This document shows, piece by piece, positions 10,197-18,086 of a stretch of 38,874 nt of DNA. Under the pieces are notes generated by a model that was not told the origin of the DNA, did no database searches, and saw only the letters and a program-made list of their open reading frames with translations. Every line of letters begins with the position of its first letter. Positions within the stretch are counted from its first letter, which is position 1. The translations under genes and the position numbers were made by a program. Source of the DNA: Hydrogenophaga sp. (lineage in GTDB: Bacteria > Pseudomonadota > Gammaproteobacteria > Burkholderiales > Burkholderiaceae_C); the NCBI GenBank assembly GCA_030696525.1, contig JAUYSB010000270.1, positions 1-38,874 of the forward strand. Direction: 5' to 3'.

Positions 10197-11543
10197 TCAG
10201 ACCCGGCCCTTGAGGACGGCGAGGTAGGCGGGCTTGAGCATGCGCACCTTCATGAGCCAGGCGAAAAAGCTCTCCTGCAGCGGCTCGATCATGGGCAACG
10301 AAGGTGTGAGCTTGCCCGCGTAGTCGAACTCGATCAGCATGGCCGAGCCTTCGCGGATGATGAGCGGGCAGGAGGTGTAGCCGTCGAACACCTGACCCAG
10401 CGCGCGCCCGGCCAGAAAGTCCACCACGTGCTGCGCCACGATGGGCGCGCTTTTCTTCACCGTGGCGGCGGTTTTGCCGCGCGGCGTGCCGTTGATGTCG
10501 CCAATGCCGAACACGTTGGGGAAGCGTTTGTGCTGCAGGGTTTTGGGGTCCACCTCCAGCCAGCCACCGGCGGCCATGGGGCCCTCCCTCCAGGCCAGGT
10601 CGGAGTGCTTCACCGCGTCGGGCGCGCGCATGGGCGGCACCACGTGGATGAAGTCGTAGGGCACCTCGGTGCGTTCGCCCTCGGGGCTGGCAAAGGTGGC
10701 GATGCGTTTGCCGATGTCCAGCGCCGCCAGCGCCTCGTTGGTGTGCACCTGTATGCCCAGGTTTTTCCAGCGTTCCAGCACGTTGTCGTTGATCGGCTTG
10801 ACGCCGAACACATTGCCCAGCGCCGAGTGGAAATGCACCTCGGACTTGCCCAGCGTGCCGGCCTGGGCCAGGCGGTCGCGCAGCATGAAGGTCATCTTCA
10901 GCGGTGCGCCCGCGCATTTGAGCGGCGTGGCCGGCAGCGTCATCACCGCCTTGCCGCCTTTCTGGCGGAAGGCGTCCATGGCGGCCCAGGTGGCCACCGC
11001 CGCGTCAGAGCTGGGGTAGACGCTGGCCAGGCCGTTGGTGCCGATGGCGCCCACGTCCATGCCTTCGATGCGGGCCCAGTCCTGGTGGGTGCCGGTGGCG
11101 ACCACCAGCACGTCGTAGTTCACGCGCTGGCCGCCGGCGGTGACCACGGTGTTGTTGGCCGGCTCGAACGCGGCCACCATGTCCTTGATCCACTCGGCGC
11201 CGCTAGGCTGGAAGTCGGCGTTGTGGTCAATCACCTTGCCCACCGGCCACACGCCGGTGGCCACCAGGGTGTAGCCCGGCTGGTAGTTGTGGATTTCTTT
11301 TTTGTCGATGAGGGTGATGCGCGCACCGTCGAGTTGCTTGCGAAGGCGGTTGGCCACGGCAATGCCGCCCAGGCCGCTGCCCACGATGACGATGTGGGCC
11401 TTGGACGGCGTGGCGGCTTGCGCCAGCGGCTGGCTGGCATGCAAGCCGAGCGCGCTGCCGGCGCCCAGGCCGCCCACGGTTTTGAGCCACTCCCGGCGCG
11501 AGGCGCGGGTGGGTGGCCGGTCTGTCCCTGGTGTGTGCTCCAT
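10197..11543 (-). CDS. Sulfide:quinone oxidoreductase-like flavoprotein with Tat-type signal
   Basis: 448 residues. The N-terminus has a twin-arginine-like SRREWLKTVGGLGAG (about 15-29) followed by a hydrophobic stretch, suggesting export. The FAD-binding GSGLGGIAVANRL (about 55-67), a second ATG motif (VVATGTHQ) and a C-terminal FGIGDI FAD contact place it in the SQR/flavocytochrome c dehydrogenase fold. Two cysteines, C210 in LKCAGAP and C392 in YTSCPLI, match the redox pair of type II SQRs, which pass electrons from sulfide to quinone. ATG 11543 is supported by an AGGAG upstream; a longer in-frame start exists at 11651 but would run into the FNR-type box. Sulfide as substrate is inferred from motifs. 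Confidence 0.82.
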   Translation of the reverse strand: MEHTPGTDRPPTRASRREWLKTVGGLGAGSALGLHASQPLAQAATPSKAHIVIVGSGLGGIAVANRLRKQLDGARITLIDKKEIHNYQPGYTLVATGVWPVGKVIDHNADFQPSGAEWIKDMVAAFEPANNTVVTAGGQRVNYDVLVVATGTHQDWARIEGMDVGAIGTNGLASVYPSSDAAVATWAAMDAFRQKGGKAVMTLPATPLKCAGAPLKMTFMLRDRLAQAGTLGKSEVHFHSALGNVFGVKPINDNVLERWKNLGIQVHTNEALAALDIGKRIATFASPEGERTEVPYDFIHVVPPMRAPDAVKHSDLAWREGPMAAGGWLEVDPKTLQHKRFPNVFGIGDINGTPRGKTAATVKKSAPIVAQHVVDFLAGRALGQVFDGYTSCPLIIREGSAMLIEFDYAGKLTPSLPMIEPLQESFFAWLMKVRMLKPAYLAVLKGRV

Positions 11544-11637
11544 CGTCTGTCTCCTGCTGTTGTGGTGGGATGCGGCTGCGCCGGCCAGCCAGGCCGACAG
11601 CGCTCTCTCAGTATCCCGGGGCCACCGACGCAGGAGA

Positions 11638-11651
11638 TTGACGCGCGTCAA
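11638..11651. promoter_or_regulatory. FNR/DNR-type binding box upstream of the SQR-like operon
   Basis: TTGACGCGCGTCAA is a perfect 14-bp palindrome matching the FNR/NNR pattern TTGA-N6-TCAA. It lies 95 bp upstream of the SQR-like start and 18 bp beyond the stop of a Crp/Fnr regulator gene whose recognition helix carries the E-xx-SR residues that read TTGA. Likely the operator of the minus-strand operon. Confidence 0.65.
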
Positions 11652-11669
11652 TTGGTGAAAAATTCAATT

Positions 11670-12386
11670 TCAGAATTTGTCAGGTGGTGCCTGAAGCAGC
11701 GTTTCGTCGAGGATGCGGTACAGCCGCCCGTGCTTGTCCACCGCCTTGATGGCCCCCGTTTTGACCAGGCGCGAGACCTCGCGGCTGACCGTCTCCAGCT
11801 TGAGGTCCATCATGGCGCCCATGTCCTCGCGCGAAAACAGCGTGCTCAGGCCCGGATCGGTGGTGTGGCGCATCTTGAGCACGAACTGGCCCACCCGCTG
11901 GCGCGCCGTGCCGAAATTGATGGCGGCCAGCCAGTCGTCGGCTTCGCGCAGGGTTTTCTGCCACTTGTTCAACAGGCCGGTGTGCATGCGTGGCGAATGC
12001 TGGCTGAGCTGGTGGACGACCTCGGTGGGAATGCGGCAGACAGTCACGTCGGTCAGGGCCGAGGCGTCGCTGTCGTAGCGGCCGGTGGCCAGCGCCTCGA
12101 GCCCGAGCACGTCACCCGGGCGCAGCAGGCGCAGGATGCGGCGGCGCCCGTCGGCCGTCACGCGCGAGAGTTTGAGCATGCCCGAGCGCAGGGTGCAGAT
12201 GCCGTGCGAGGCCTGGCCTTCGAGGTGCAGCGTGTCGCCGGCGCGGTAGGCGAGGTCGTCGATGGGCGCGTGGATGTGGGCGAAATCGGCCTCGTTGAGG
12301 TTGGCGAAAAGCGCCATCTCGCGGATGCCACACGCGCGGCAGTCGGAGGTGCCGCGCCAGGCGGAGTCGGTCTTGATCGGGATCAT
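11670..12386 (-). CDS. Crp/Fnr family transcriptional regulator
   Basis: 238 residues. A cyclic-nucleotide-binding-fold sensor domain (about 25-145) is followed by a dimerisation helix and a Crp-type winged helix (about 160-230). The recognition helix reads LKLETVSREVSRL, with E198, S201 and R202 equivalent to the FNR residues that contact TTGA half sites. The N-terminus has CRAC (C16, C19), but the third N-terminal cysteine of FNR is absent (IREMALF); other cysteines lie at 64 and 117. A classical four-cysteine oxygen-sensing cluster is therefore not certain. The upstream frame is open far beyond this start; ATG 12386 was chosen by family N-terminus. It probably controls the adjacent SQR-like operon (inference). 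Confidence 0.85.
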   Translation of the reverse strand: MIPIKTDSAWRGTSDCRACGIREMALFANLNEADFAHIHAPIDDLAYRAGDTLHLEGQASHGICTLRSGMLKLSRVTADGRRRILRLLRPGDVLGLEALATGRYDSDASALTDVTVCRIPTEVVHQLSQHSPRMHTGLLNKWQKTLREADDWLAAINFGTARQRVGQFVLKMRHTTDPGLSTLFSREDMGAMMDLKLETVSREVSRLVKTGAIKAVDKHGRLYRILDETLLQAPPDKF

Positions 12387-12475
12387 GGGCAGGCGGCTGG
12401 GTTGTCGGCTATGACGCCACGCTGAACCGGGAGGTCGCTTGCAACGATGGCTTGTGAGCAACCATATCAAAGTCG

Positions 12476-13747
12476 TCAGCGTTTTTTGAGCAGCGTGGAG
12501 GCGGGCAAGAAGCGGAACGCCGACGAGGCCAGCACCAGCCACACCGCAATCATCAGCATGACCGCACGGTAGGGCTCCATTCCCAGGCCGTCGGCCCAGG
12601 CCGCCACCGCGCCGGTCAGCGACTGCATGAAGGCCACGCCCAGGAACATGGCCATGGTGTAGAGGGACAGCGCCCGCCCGGTGAGAGCCGGCGGGTAGGA
12701 CGAGCGCACATCGGCGTACTGCAACACGCCGTACCCTGACAGCACGCCCGTCATGATCATCACGGTCACCGTGCCGCTGGCGTTTTGCACAAAGGCCAGC
12801 ATGGCAAACAGCGCGGCCATCAACAGCGAGGCGTTGGCCACCCAGGCGCGCCGCCGATGCGGGCCAGGGTCCATGCGCCCGAAAGCGGCCGGGGTGAACA
12901 GTCCGATCATCGACAGCACCAGGGCCACGTTGCCGGTGTCCACCAGCGAAAAGCCCAGTCGATGGATCAGCAGCGGCCCCAGCCACAGGCCACGCAACGA
13001 CAGGAACGCGGCGTAGCACGACATGCCCATGATCAGGATGCCCCAGGTGTACGGCAAGGTGAACAGCCGCGCCATGCCCGCCAGCGCCTCGCCCCAGCTG
13101 CCGGCGGGACGGTGCGATGGGTCTGCTGGTTCGGGCTCGTGCACCAGCGCGTAGATCAGCACCCAGGACAGCACGCCCAAGACCGCCAGCACCCCGAAGC
13201 CCATGCGCCATCCCCAGTGCTGCACCACCCAGGCCAGCGGCGTGCCGGTGAACAGCAGGCCCAGTCCGCCCACGCCCATGCTCAGGCCCGAGAAAAACGC
13301 AAAGCGATCGGCCGAAAAATGCCGTGCGATGAACAAGGTGCAGGCCACAAAAGCTGGCGAACAGCCGATACCGATCAGTGTTTGCCCGGCCATGAGCCAG
13401 GCCTGGCTCGGCGCCAGCGCCGACAGCACCGCACCGACAACGCTCAGCGGCGCTGCGGCCAACACCGTGCGACGCAGCCCGTACCGGTCCAGCGCAATCC
13501 CCATGAACAGCTGCGCCACACCGAACGACAAGCCGAAGAGACCGGCGAACGTGCCCAGCGAGGTGGACGGCAGGCCGAAGTCGGTCTGCAGCCCGGGGGC
13601 GAGGATGGCCGTGACCGTGCGGTAGGCCTGGCTGAGCGAAAAGCCAGACAATAACGCCAGCAGCATGACCCACAGGGGCTGGACACGGGGGGGAGAGGAC
13701 TCAGGGGCAGAAGAAGGGGCGGGCACACGGGGATTGTGCCTCCTCAA
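12476..13747 (-). CDS. Major facilitator superfamily transporter
   Basis: 423 residues with about twelve hydrophobic helices in two halves. The conserved loop-2-type motif appears as GIALDRYGLRRTVLAA (about 83-98), and the N-terminal segment starts after a proline/serine-rich cytosolic tail of about 25 residues. Homologues of this kind (secondary transporters driven by ion gradients) have varied substrates and none can be assigned here. It lies 6 bp before the 3' end of the BTAD regulator gene on the same strand, so it may be cotranscribed with it. Confidence 0.85.
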   Translation of the reverse strand: MRRHNPRVPAPSSAPESSPPRVQPLWVMLLALLSGFSLSQAYRTVTAILAPGLQTDFGLPSTSLGTFAGLFGLSFGVAQLFMGIALDRYGLRRTVLAAAPLSVVGAVLSALAPSQAWLMAGQTLIGIGCSPAFVACTLFIARHFSADRFAFFSGLSMGVGGLGLLFTGTPLAWVVQHWGWRMGFGVLAVLGVLSWVLIYALVHEPEPADPSHRPAGSWGEALAGMARLFTLPYTWGILIMGMSCYAAFLSLRGLWLGPLLIHRLGFSLVDTGNVALVLSMIGLFTPAAFGRMDPGPHRRRAWVANASLLMAALFAMLAFVQNASGTVTVMIMTGVLSGYGVLQYADVRSSYPPALTGRALSLYTMAMFLGVAFMQSLTGAVAAWADGLGMEPYRAVMLMIAVWLVLASSAFRFLPASTLLKKR

Positions 13748-13753
13748 ACATCG

Positions 13754-16700
13754 CTAATTCATGTCCTGGCGTACCTGGTTGAACCAACCGTTGCAGCGTT
13801 CTGCGTCAATCGGGTGACCCGCCGCACCGAATCGCGTCGCAGCCGCTGCAAAGCGCGCCACGGCATCTTCGGCGTTGCCGCGCGCGGCTGCGATGTGTCC
13901 GCGAACCTCGTCGTGCGCAGCGTACCAAGCCGGCAGACGCATCACCACGTTGGCCAGGTAAGCGCACTGCGCTTCGTGCTTCTCTGCGAGATCCACTTCG
14001 CCGGCGCGCGCGGCAGCGATGGCCGCAGGCACGGCGAACGTGATGCGGCATCCCGGGCAGGTTTCCAGCGGTCCGCGCACCGAGGCACTGGCGTCTTCCA
14101 TCACATGCAGTGCGGCGTCCGGGTCGTTGGCATGCAGGTTGATGCGGGTGCCGTAGATGCGGTCGAGCAGGTGAAAGCCGATATCGGTCTGGCGCGCCAC
14201 GTCCAAGGCCTCGTCGATGAGGGCGCGTGCCTCGTCCCGCCGGCCCTCATGCAAGGCCAATTCCGCCAGCCGCTGCAACGACAGCGCCTCGCCCACCGGA
14301 CCGCCAATGGCGCGGTGCAGCCGGGCGCCCTCCACCAGGTGCTCGCGCGCTTCGACCAGGTTGCCGGCCAGCCACTCGGCCTCGCCGCGCAGCGTCACAC
14401 CAAAAGCATGGCCGCGCGCGGCGCCCAGCCGCTGTGCCTCGGTGGAGAGGGTCTGGGCAAAGTGGATGACCTCGGCGTAGGGCCGTGCCCCGTACAGGAA
14501 ACGCTGGGTGATACACAGGTGGCCGTCGAACACGCGCAAGGCCAGGTGCGGCACCTGGCTGGTCTCGTGCAGGTCGGCCCAGACGCTGCGGTGCAGGTCG
14601 CCACGCGCGTGGGCGGCAGCGGCCTGCGCCCACGAGGCGATCACCAGCGACGTGGTGTCGCCCGACTGCAGCGCCAGCTGCCGTGCCACCGCCGCCTTGG
14701 CCGTGCCCACAGCGGGATCGCCGGTGCCCAGCGCGGCCGCACCGCTGTAGGCCAGCGCCTCGCACAGCTTGCCCTCCACGCTGGTGGGCGTCAGGCCGGC
14801 GAGCACCACAAGCGCCCCTTTGGGGTCACCCAGCTTCACCTGCGCCAGCGCAGCCTTGGCGCGCAGGTTGTGGCTCTCGGGTTCGCCGGCCACCGCGGCA
14901 GCGGCGTGGTACGCGGCCAGCGCGGCGGGTTCGCCCATGGCGTCCAACGATTCAGCGCGCAGGCGCAGCCCCTCGGCATGACCGGGCTGAAACGCCAGCA
15001 GCGGTTCGAGATGGCGCAGCGCGTCGCTGAAAGCGGCCAGGCGCACGGCCTCGCGGGCAGCGGCCAGCAGCCAGGGCATCGCATCACGCCGCTGGCCTGC
15101 TTCCAGCCAGTGGTGGGCAATTCCAGCCGGAGGGCAATCCAGCTCGGCCAGGCGGGTGGCGATCTGGCGGTGCATCTTCTGGCGCCTGTGCAACGGCAGC
15201 TGATCGATCAGCGCCTGCTGCACCAGGTGGTGCCGGAAGCGATAGCGGCTGGCCAGAGGCAGCAGCACACCAGCGGCCAAGGCAGCATCCAGTGACGCCA
15301 GGCTGGGGACCTGTGCCTCTGCGGCCAGCGACTCGACGGTGGCGACATCCAACTCATCCCGGCTCAGGGCCATCCACTTGAGCAGAGTCAGCGCGCTGTC
15401 GGGCACGTCGCACAGCCGTTCGGTGATGGCTTCGGCCACGCCGCCGGGCAAACGCCCCTCAGCGTTGGCGCCGGCGCAGCGAGCCAGCTCGATGGCCGCA
15501 AACGGGTTGCCCTCGGCAGCCCGCACGATGCGCGCCAACACCTCGTCCGAGACAGCTGCCGCCACCGCGCGCGCCACCAACCGGCGGCACTCGTCTTCGG
15601 GCAACGGCTCCACATCAACGACTTGCAGCACGCCTGAGCGCTGCAACCGGCCCACCGCTCGCGCCAACGCCGAACCTGTGGCGGGCGGACGTGCGGCGAG
15701 CAGCACGCACAAGCCGGCACCGGTGGCCGCCAGCTGCGTGATCACGTCCACGTCGGCATCGTCAGCCAGGTGCGCATCGTCGACCAGCAGCAGGACGTCC
15801 TTGCCCTTCGCAGCGGCCAGGAGCAAGCGCCGGATGGCTCCCACCACCTGGTGCCTGCCCAGCGGGCCGGGCAGGGCATCGGCCGGTGCGGCATGCGGGC
15901 TCAGCAGTGCCAGCACCGAGCGCGCCTGCGCGCCGATGCGGTCCAGCACACCGCGGTCGTCGACGATGAGCCGTTCGGTGATGTCGCACATCACGGCATA
16001 GGTTCGGCCGGTCTGTGGGGTCGTGACGCGGCACACCACCCAGCCGCGTGCCTGGGCCTGCGAAGCGATCTCTCGGCCCAGTGCGCTCTTGCCGATGCCG
16101 GGCGGCCCGCGCAGCATCATCCCACCGGGGCGCTGGCTGGCCGTCATGCCCAGCCACGCAGCCGCCTGGGCGCTGACCTGGGTGCGGCCCACGAAGGCGG
16201 GCCCTGTGGCCTGCAGCCCGGCAATGCAGCGCTCGTAGAGCGCCTGCGTTTGTGCATCGGGCGACACGCCCACGCCGTCCTGCAGCGCCTCGCGCAGATG
16301 GGCGTACCAGCGCAAGGCGGCGGCGCGGTTGCCGGCCGCCAGCTCGCGCTGCATCAGCGCGCGGTGCGCCGCTTCGTCCTCGGGGTCGATCTGTGCCAGT
16401 CGCTCCCACTGACCGCTGGTGCGCAGCAGTTGCAGCTGCCGCTCACGCAGCCGTTCGCGTGTGGCCTCGGCCCAAGGCTCGAAGCGCGCACCGGGCAGCA
16501 GATCGCCGGTGTAGGTCGCGGCGACATCGGCGCAGTCGGCGGGGTCACGCTGCGCGAGTGCGGCATCGGCACGCTGCTCAAAGCGCTGCGCATCCACCAT
16601 GACCGGGCGTTCTGGCCACAGCATCACCTCCCCGGCCTGCAGCACGATGCCGTCGTGACGCCCCAGTGCCTGGCGTGCGTGGTGCGCGGCCTTTCTGAGG

Positions 16701-16936
16701 TTGGCGGCACCGGCCTCGGGCTCGAGTTGTGGCCACAGCGCATCGATCACTTCGTCACGCGTCAAACGCTGGTGGGGCTGCAGGCACAGCAGCTGCACCA
16801 ACTGAGCGGCGCGCAGGCTGGGCCAGCGGTCGGCCACCAGTTCGACACCATCGATGGCGACAGCGAAGCGGCCGAGCAGGAAGGCGTCGAGGCGGGTGAA
16901 GGCCCCAGGAGGCACGTCGGGCAGCTTGATGTCCAT
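13754..16936 (-). CDS. SARP/BTAD-type transcriptional activator with AAA ATPase and TPR-like C-terminus
   Basis: 1060 residues. An OmpR-like winged helix (about 14-105) and a bacterial transcriptional activation domain (about 110-240) are followed by an AAA/NACHT-like ATPase. Walker A is GPPGIGKS at 277-284 and Walker B VLLLVDDAHL at 381-390. A long alpha-helical repeat region (about 620-1060) resembles the TPR arrays of large ATP-dependent activators. Family members act as ligand-controlled activators that oligomerise with ATP. The gene diverges from a small-protein/truncated-haemoglobin pair across 132 bp containing an 11-bp-period direct repeat, the arrangement SARP activators recognise. 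It probably controls those genes, possibly in response to NO or oxygen stress (inference). Start 16936 was chosen over 16972 by domain fit. Confidence 0.85.
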   Translation of the reverse strand: MDIKLPDVPPGAFTRLDAFLLGRFAVAIDGVELVADRWPSLRAAQLVQLLCLQPHQRLTRDEVIDALWPQLEPEAGAANLRKAAHHARQALGRHDGIVLQAGEVMLWPERPVMVDAQRFEQRADAALAQRDPADCADVAATYTGDLLPGARFEPWAEATRERLRERQLQLLRTSGQWERLAQIDPEDEAAHRALMQRELAAGNRAAALRWYAHLREALQDGVGVSPDAQTQALYERCIAGLQATGPAFVGRTQVSAQAAAWLGMTASQRPGGMMLRGPPGIGKSALGREIASQAQARGWVVCRVTTPQTGRTYAVMCDITERLIVDDRGVLDRIGAQARSVLALLSPHAAPADALPGPLGRHQVVGAIRRLLLAAAKGKDVLLLVDDAHLADDADVDVITQLAATGAGLCVLLAARPPATGSALARAVGRLQRSGVLQVVDVEPLPEDECRRLVARAVAAAVSDEVLARIVRAAEGNPFAAIELARCAGANAEGRLPGGVAEAITERLCDVPDSALTLLKWMALSRDELDVATVESLAAEAQVPSLASLDAALAAGVLLPLASRYRFRHHLVQQALIDQLPLHRRQKMHRQIATRLAELDCPPAGIAHHWLEAGQRRDAMPWLLAAAREAVRLAAFSDALRHLEPLLAFQPGHAEGLRLRAESLDAMGEPAALAAYHAAAAVAGEPESHNLRAKAALAQVKLGDPKGALVVLAGLTPTSVEGKLCEALAYSGAAALGTGDPAVGTAKAAVARQLALQSGDTTSLVIASWAQAAAAHARGDLHRSVWADLHETSQVPHLALRVFDGHLCITQRFLYGARPYAEVIHFAQTLSTEAQRLGAARGHAFGVTLRGEAEWLAGNLVEAREHLVEGARLHRAIGGPVGEALSLQRLAELALHEGRRDEARALIDEALDVARQTDIGFHLLDRIYGTRINLHANDPDAALHVMEDASASVRGPLETCPGCRITFAVPAAIAAARAGEVDLAEKHEAQCAYLANVVMRLPAWYAAHDEVRGHIAAARGNAEDAVARFAAAATRFGAAGHPIDAERCNGWFNQVRQDMN

Positions 16937-16974
16937 GCGGTCTAGAGTAAGACAGCCGGGTGACCGCCACAAGC

Positions 16975-17004
16975 CCTGGCAATGCCAGGAACGATTCAGG
17001 AACG
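16975..17004. promoter_or_regulatory. Palindrome plus 11-bp-period direct repeat in the divergent promoter region
   Basis: A perfect palindrome CCTGGCAATGCCAGG (16975-16989) overlaps a direct repeat of the heptamer CAGGAAC at 16986-16992 and 16997-17003, separated by 4 bp. Heptamers on an 11-bp period are the known pattern for SARP-family winged-helix activators, and the flanking divergent gene encodes such a protein. Candidate operator for both directions. Confidence 0.5.
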
Positions 17005-17068
17005 GTGGCCGGGCAGTCTTAGGTCACGCCGAGCGACATTCCGCCGGTGTCGACCCCAAGGAGCACCC

Positions 17069-17365
17069 ATGACCTGCCTGAAATCCACCCCTCCCGCATC
17101 GGCCACCGTGCCGGTCCTGCTGACGCTGCGCCTTCCGCCGTCAGCGCCACCATCGGCACCGGCCTGGTTCGATGCCGAGCATGCGTTCACCGCCACGCTG
17201 GGCCAACTGGGGTGCGCCCTGTTTGGTGTGGGCGTTGGCGCGAACTTCGACCAAACCTTGAGCCGGGCAGAGGCCGGAGAGATCGAGTACGCGTCCTGGC
17301 TGCCCGATGCCGGTGCCATTGAGGTGGCTTCTTGGGCCACCCACCTGCGCGCATCTGTTCGGTAA
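17069..17365 (+). CDS. Small protein of unknown function
   Basis: 98 residues; no family recognised. The N-terminal third is Pro/Ala/Ser-rich (about 1-32). The rest contains a hydrophobic GCALFGVGVGANFD segment and an acidic EAGEIEYASWLPDAGAIEVA stretch, so it looks like a small folded soluble protein. An AAGGAG at 17058-17063 supports the ATG at 17069. The leader ACCCCAAGGAG is shared exactly with the next gene (truncated haemoglobin), which lies 60 bp downstream, so the two look coexpressed and translated alike. It diverges from the BTAD regulator. Confidence 0.65.
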   Translation: MTCLKSTPPASATVPVLLTLRLPPSAPPSAPAWFDAEHAFTATLGQLGCALFGVGVGANFDQTLSRAEAGEIEYASWLPDAGAIEVASWATHLRASVR

Positions 17366-17425
17366 CCAACGGCCTGCAATCGGGCGGGTTCGCAGCCGGA
17401 CCTGCCAACCCCAAGGAGAATGGAC

Positions 17426-17797
17426 ATGAACCAAGCCACCACCACCCTGTACGACCGCCTGGGTCGCCGCGAGGGCATCACGCGCATCACGTCGGACCTC
17501 ATGAAAAATCACCTGGCCAACCCGCTGGTGAACGCCCGCTACATGAACAGCGACGACCTGGCGCGCGTGGAGCGCCGTGCGGTCGAGTTCTTCTGCGCCG
17601 GCACTGGCGGCCCCGAGGCCTACACCGGCAAGGACATGCTGGCCACGCACAAGGGCATGAACATCAACGAGCAGGAGTTCATGACCGTCATCGACGACGC
17701 GATGGACGCGCTGCAGAAAAACGGCATCGACGAAGCCACATGCAACGAGGTGTTGGCCATCCTGTGGTCCATGCGGCGCGAGGTGCTGCGGGTTTGA
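17426..17797 (+). CDS. Group 1 truncated haemoglobin (TrHbN type)
   Basis: 123 residues. YDRLGRREGITRI at the N-terminus and the proximal-histidine region KDMLATHKGMNI (His75, F8) identify a 2-over-2 truncated globin that binds haem; group 1 members usually detoxify NO or bind oxygen in the cytoplasm. At the B10 position, where many members have Tyr (pattern DDFY), this protein reads SDLM. Ligand chemistry may therefore differ from NO-dioxygenase types. Two ATGs are possible; 17426 is preferred because AAGGAG (17413-17418) is only 1 bp before the ATG at 17420 but 7 bp before 17426. Linked to the BTAD activator by the divergent promoter. Confidence 0.9.
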   Translation: MNQATTTLYDRLGRREGITRITSDLMKNHLANPLVNARYMNSDDLARVERRAVEFFCAGTGGPEAYTGKDMLATHKGMNINEQEFMTVIDDAMDALQKNGIDEATCNEVLAILWSMRREVLRV

Positions 17798-18086
17798 CGG
17801 CGGGCGCTCGGTGATTGGGCAGCGTGCTGACCGATGCCGGAGGCGACGGCGCTGACGGTGGCCGTGGGGGGTGGGTAATCGGCACGGGGACGGCTGACAC
17901 GTGCAAGCCCACGGCATTCTGGTGTGAACTGCAGTGTGGCTAAGATGGTGCGGTCAACAGCCCCACAGCAGCCCTTCCATGAACCCAGCCCGCGCCACCG
18001 TCTTTGCCTGCACCTTGGGCCCTGATCGCGCGCGTGGCCTGTGAGGTCGCGGTGAGCGAACCGAGGTGCCTGAAAAGGATGAGCGG

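Noticed and set aside
12387-13673. Upstream extension of the Crp/Fnr gene across an open frame to 13673
   Set aside because: The extension overlaps the MFS gene antisense frame and shows no domain; the Crp/Fnr family N-terminus fits ATG 12386.
17798-18086. Promoter or PpsR-type operator (TGT-N12-ACA) upstream of bciA
   Set aside because: No convincing match found in the 289-bp gap; reported only as unassigned.
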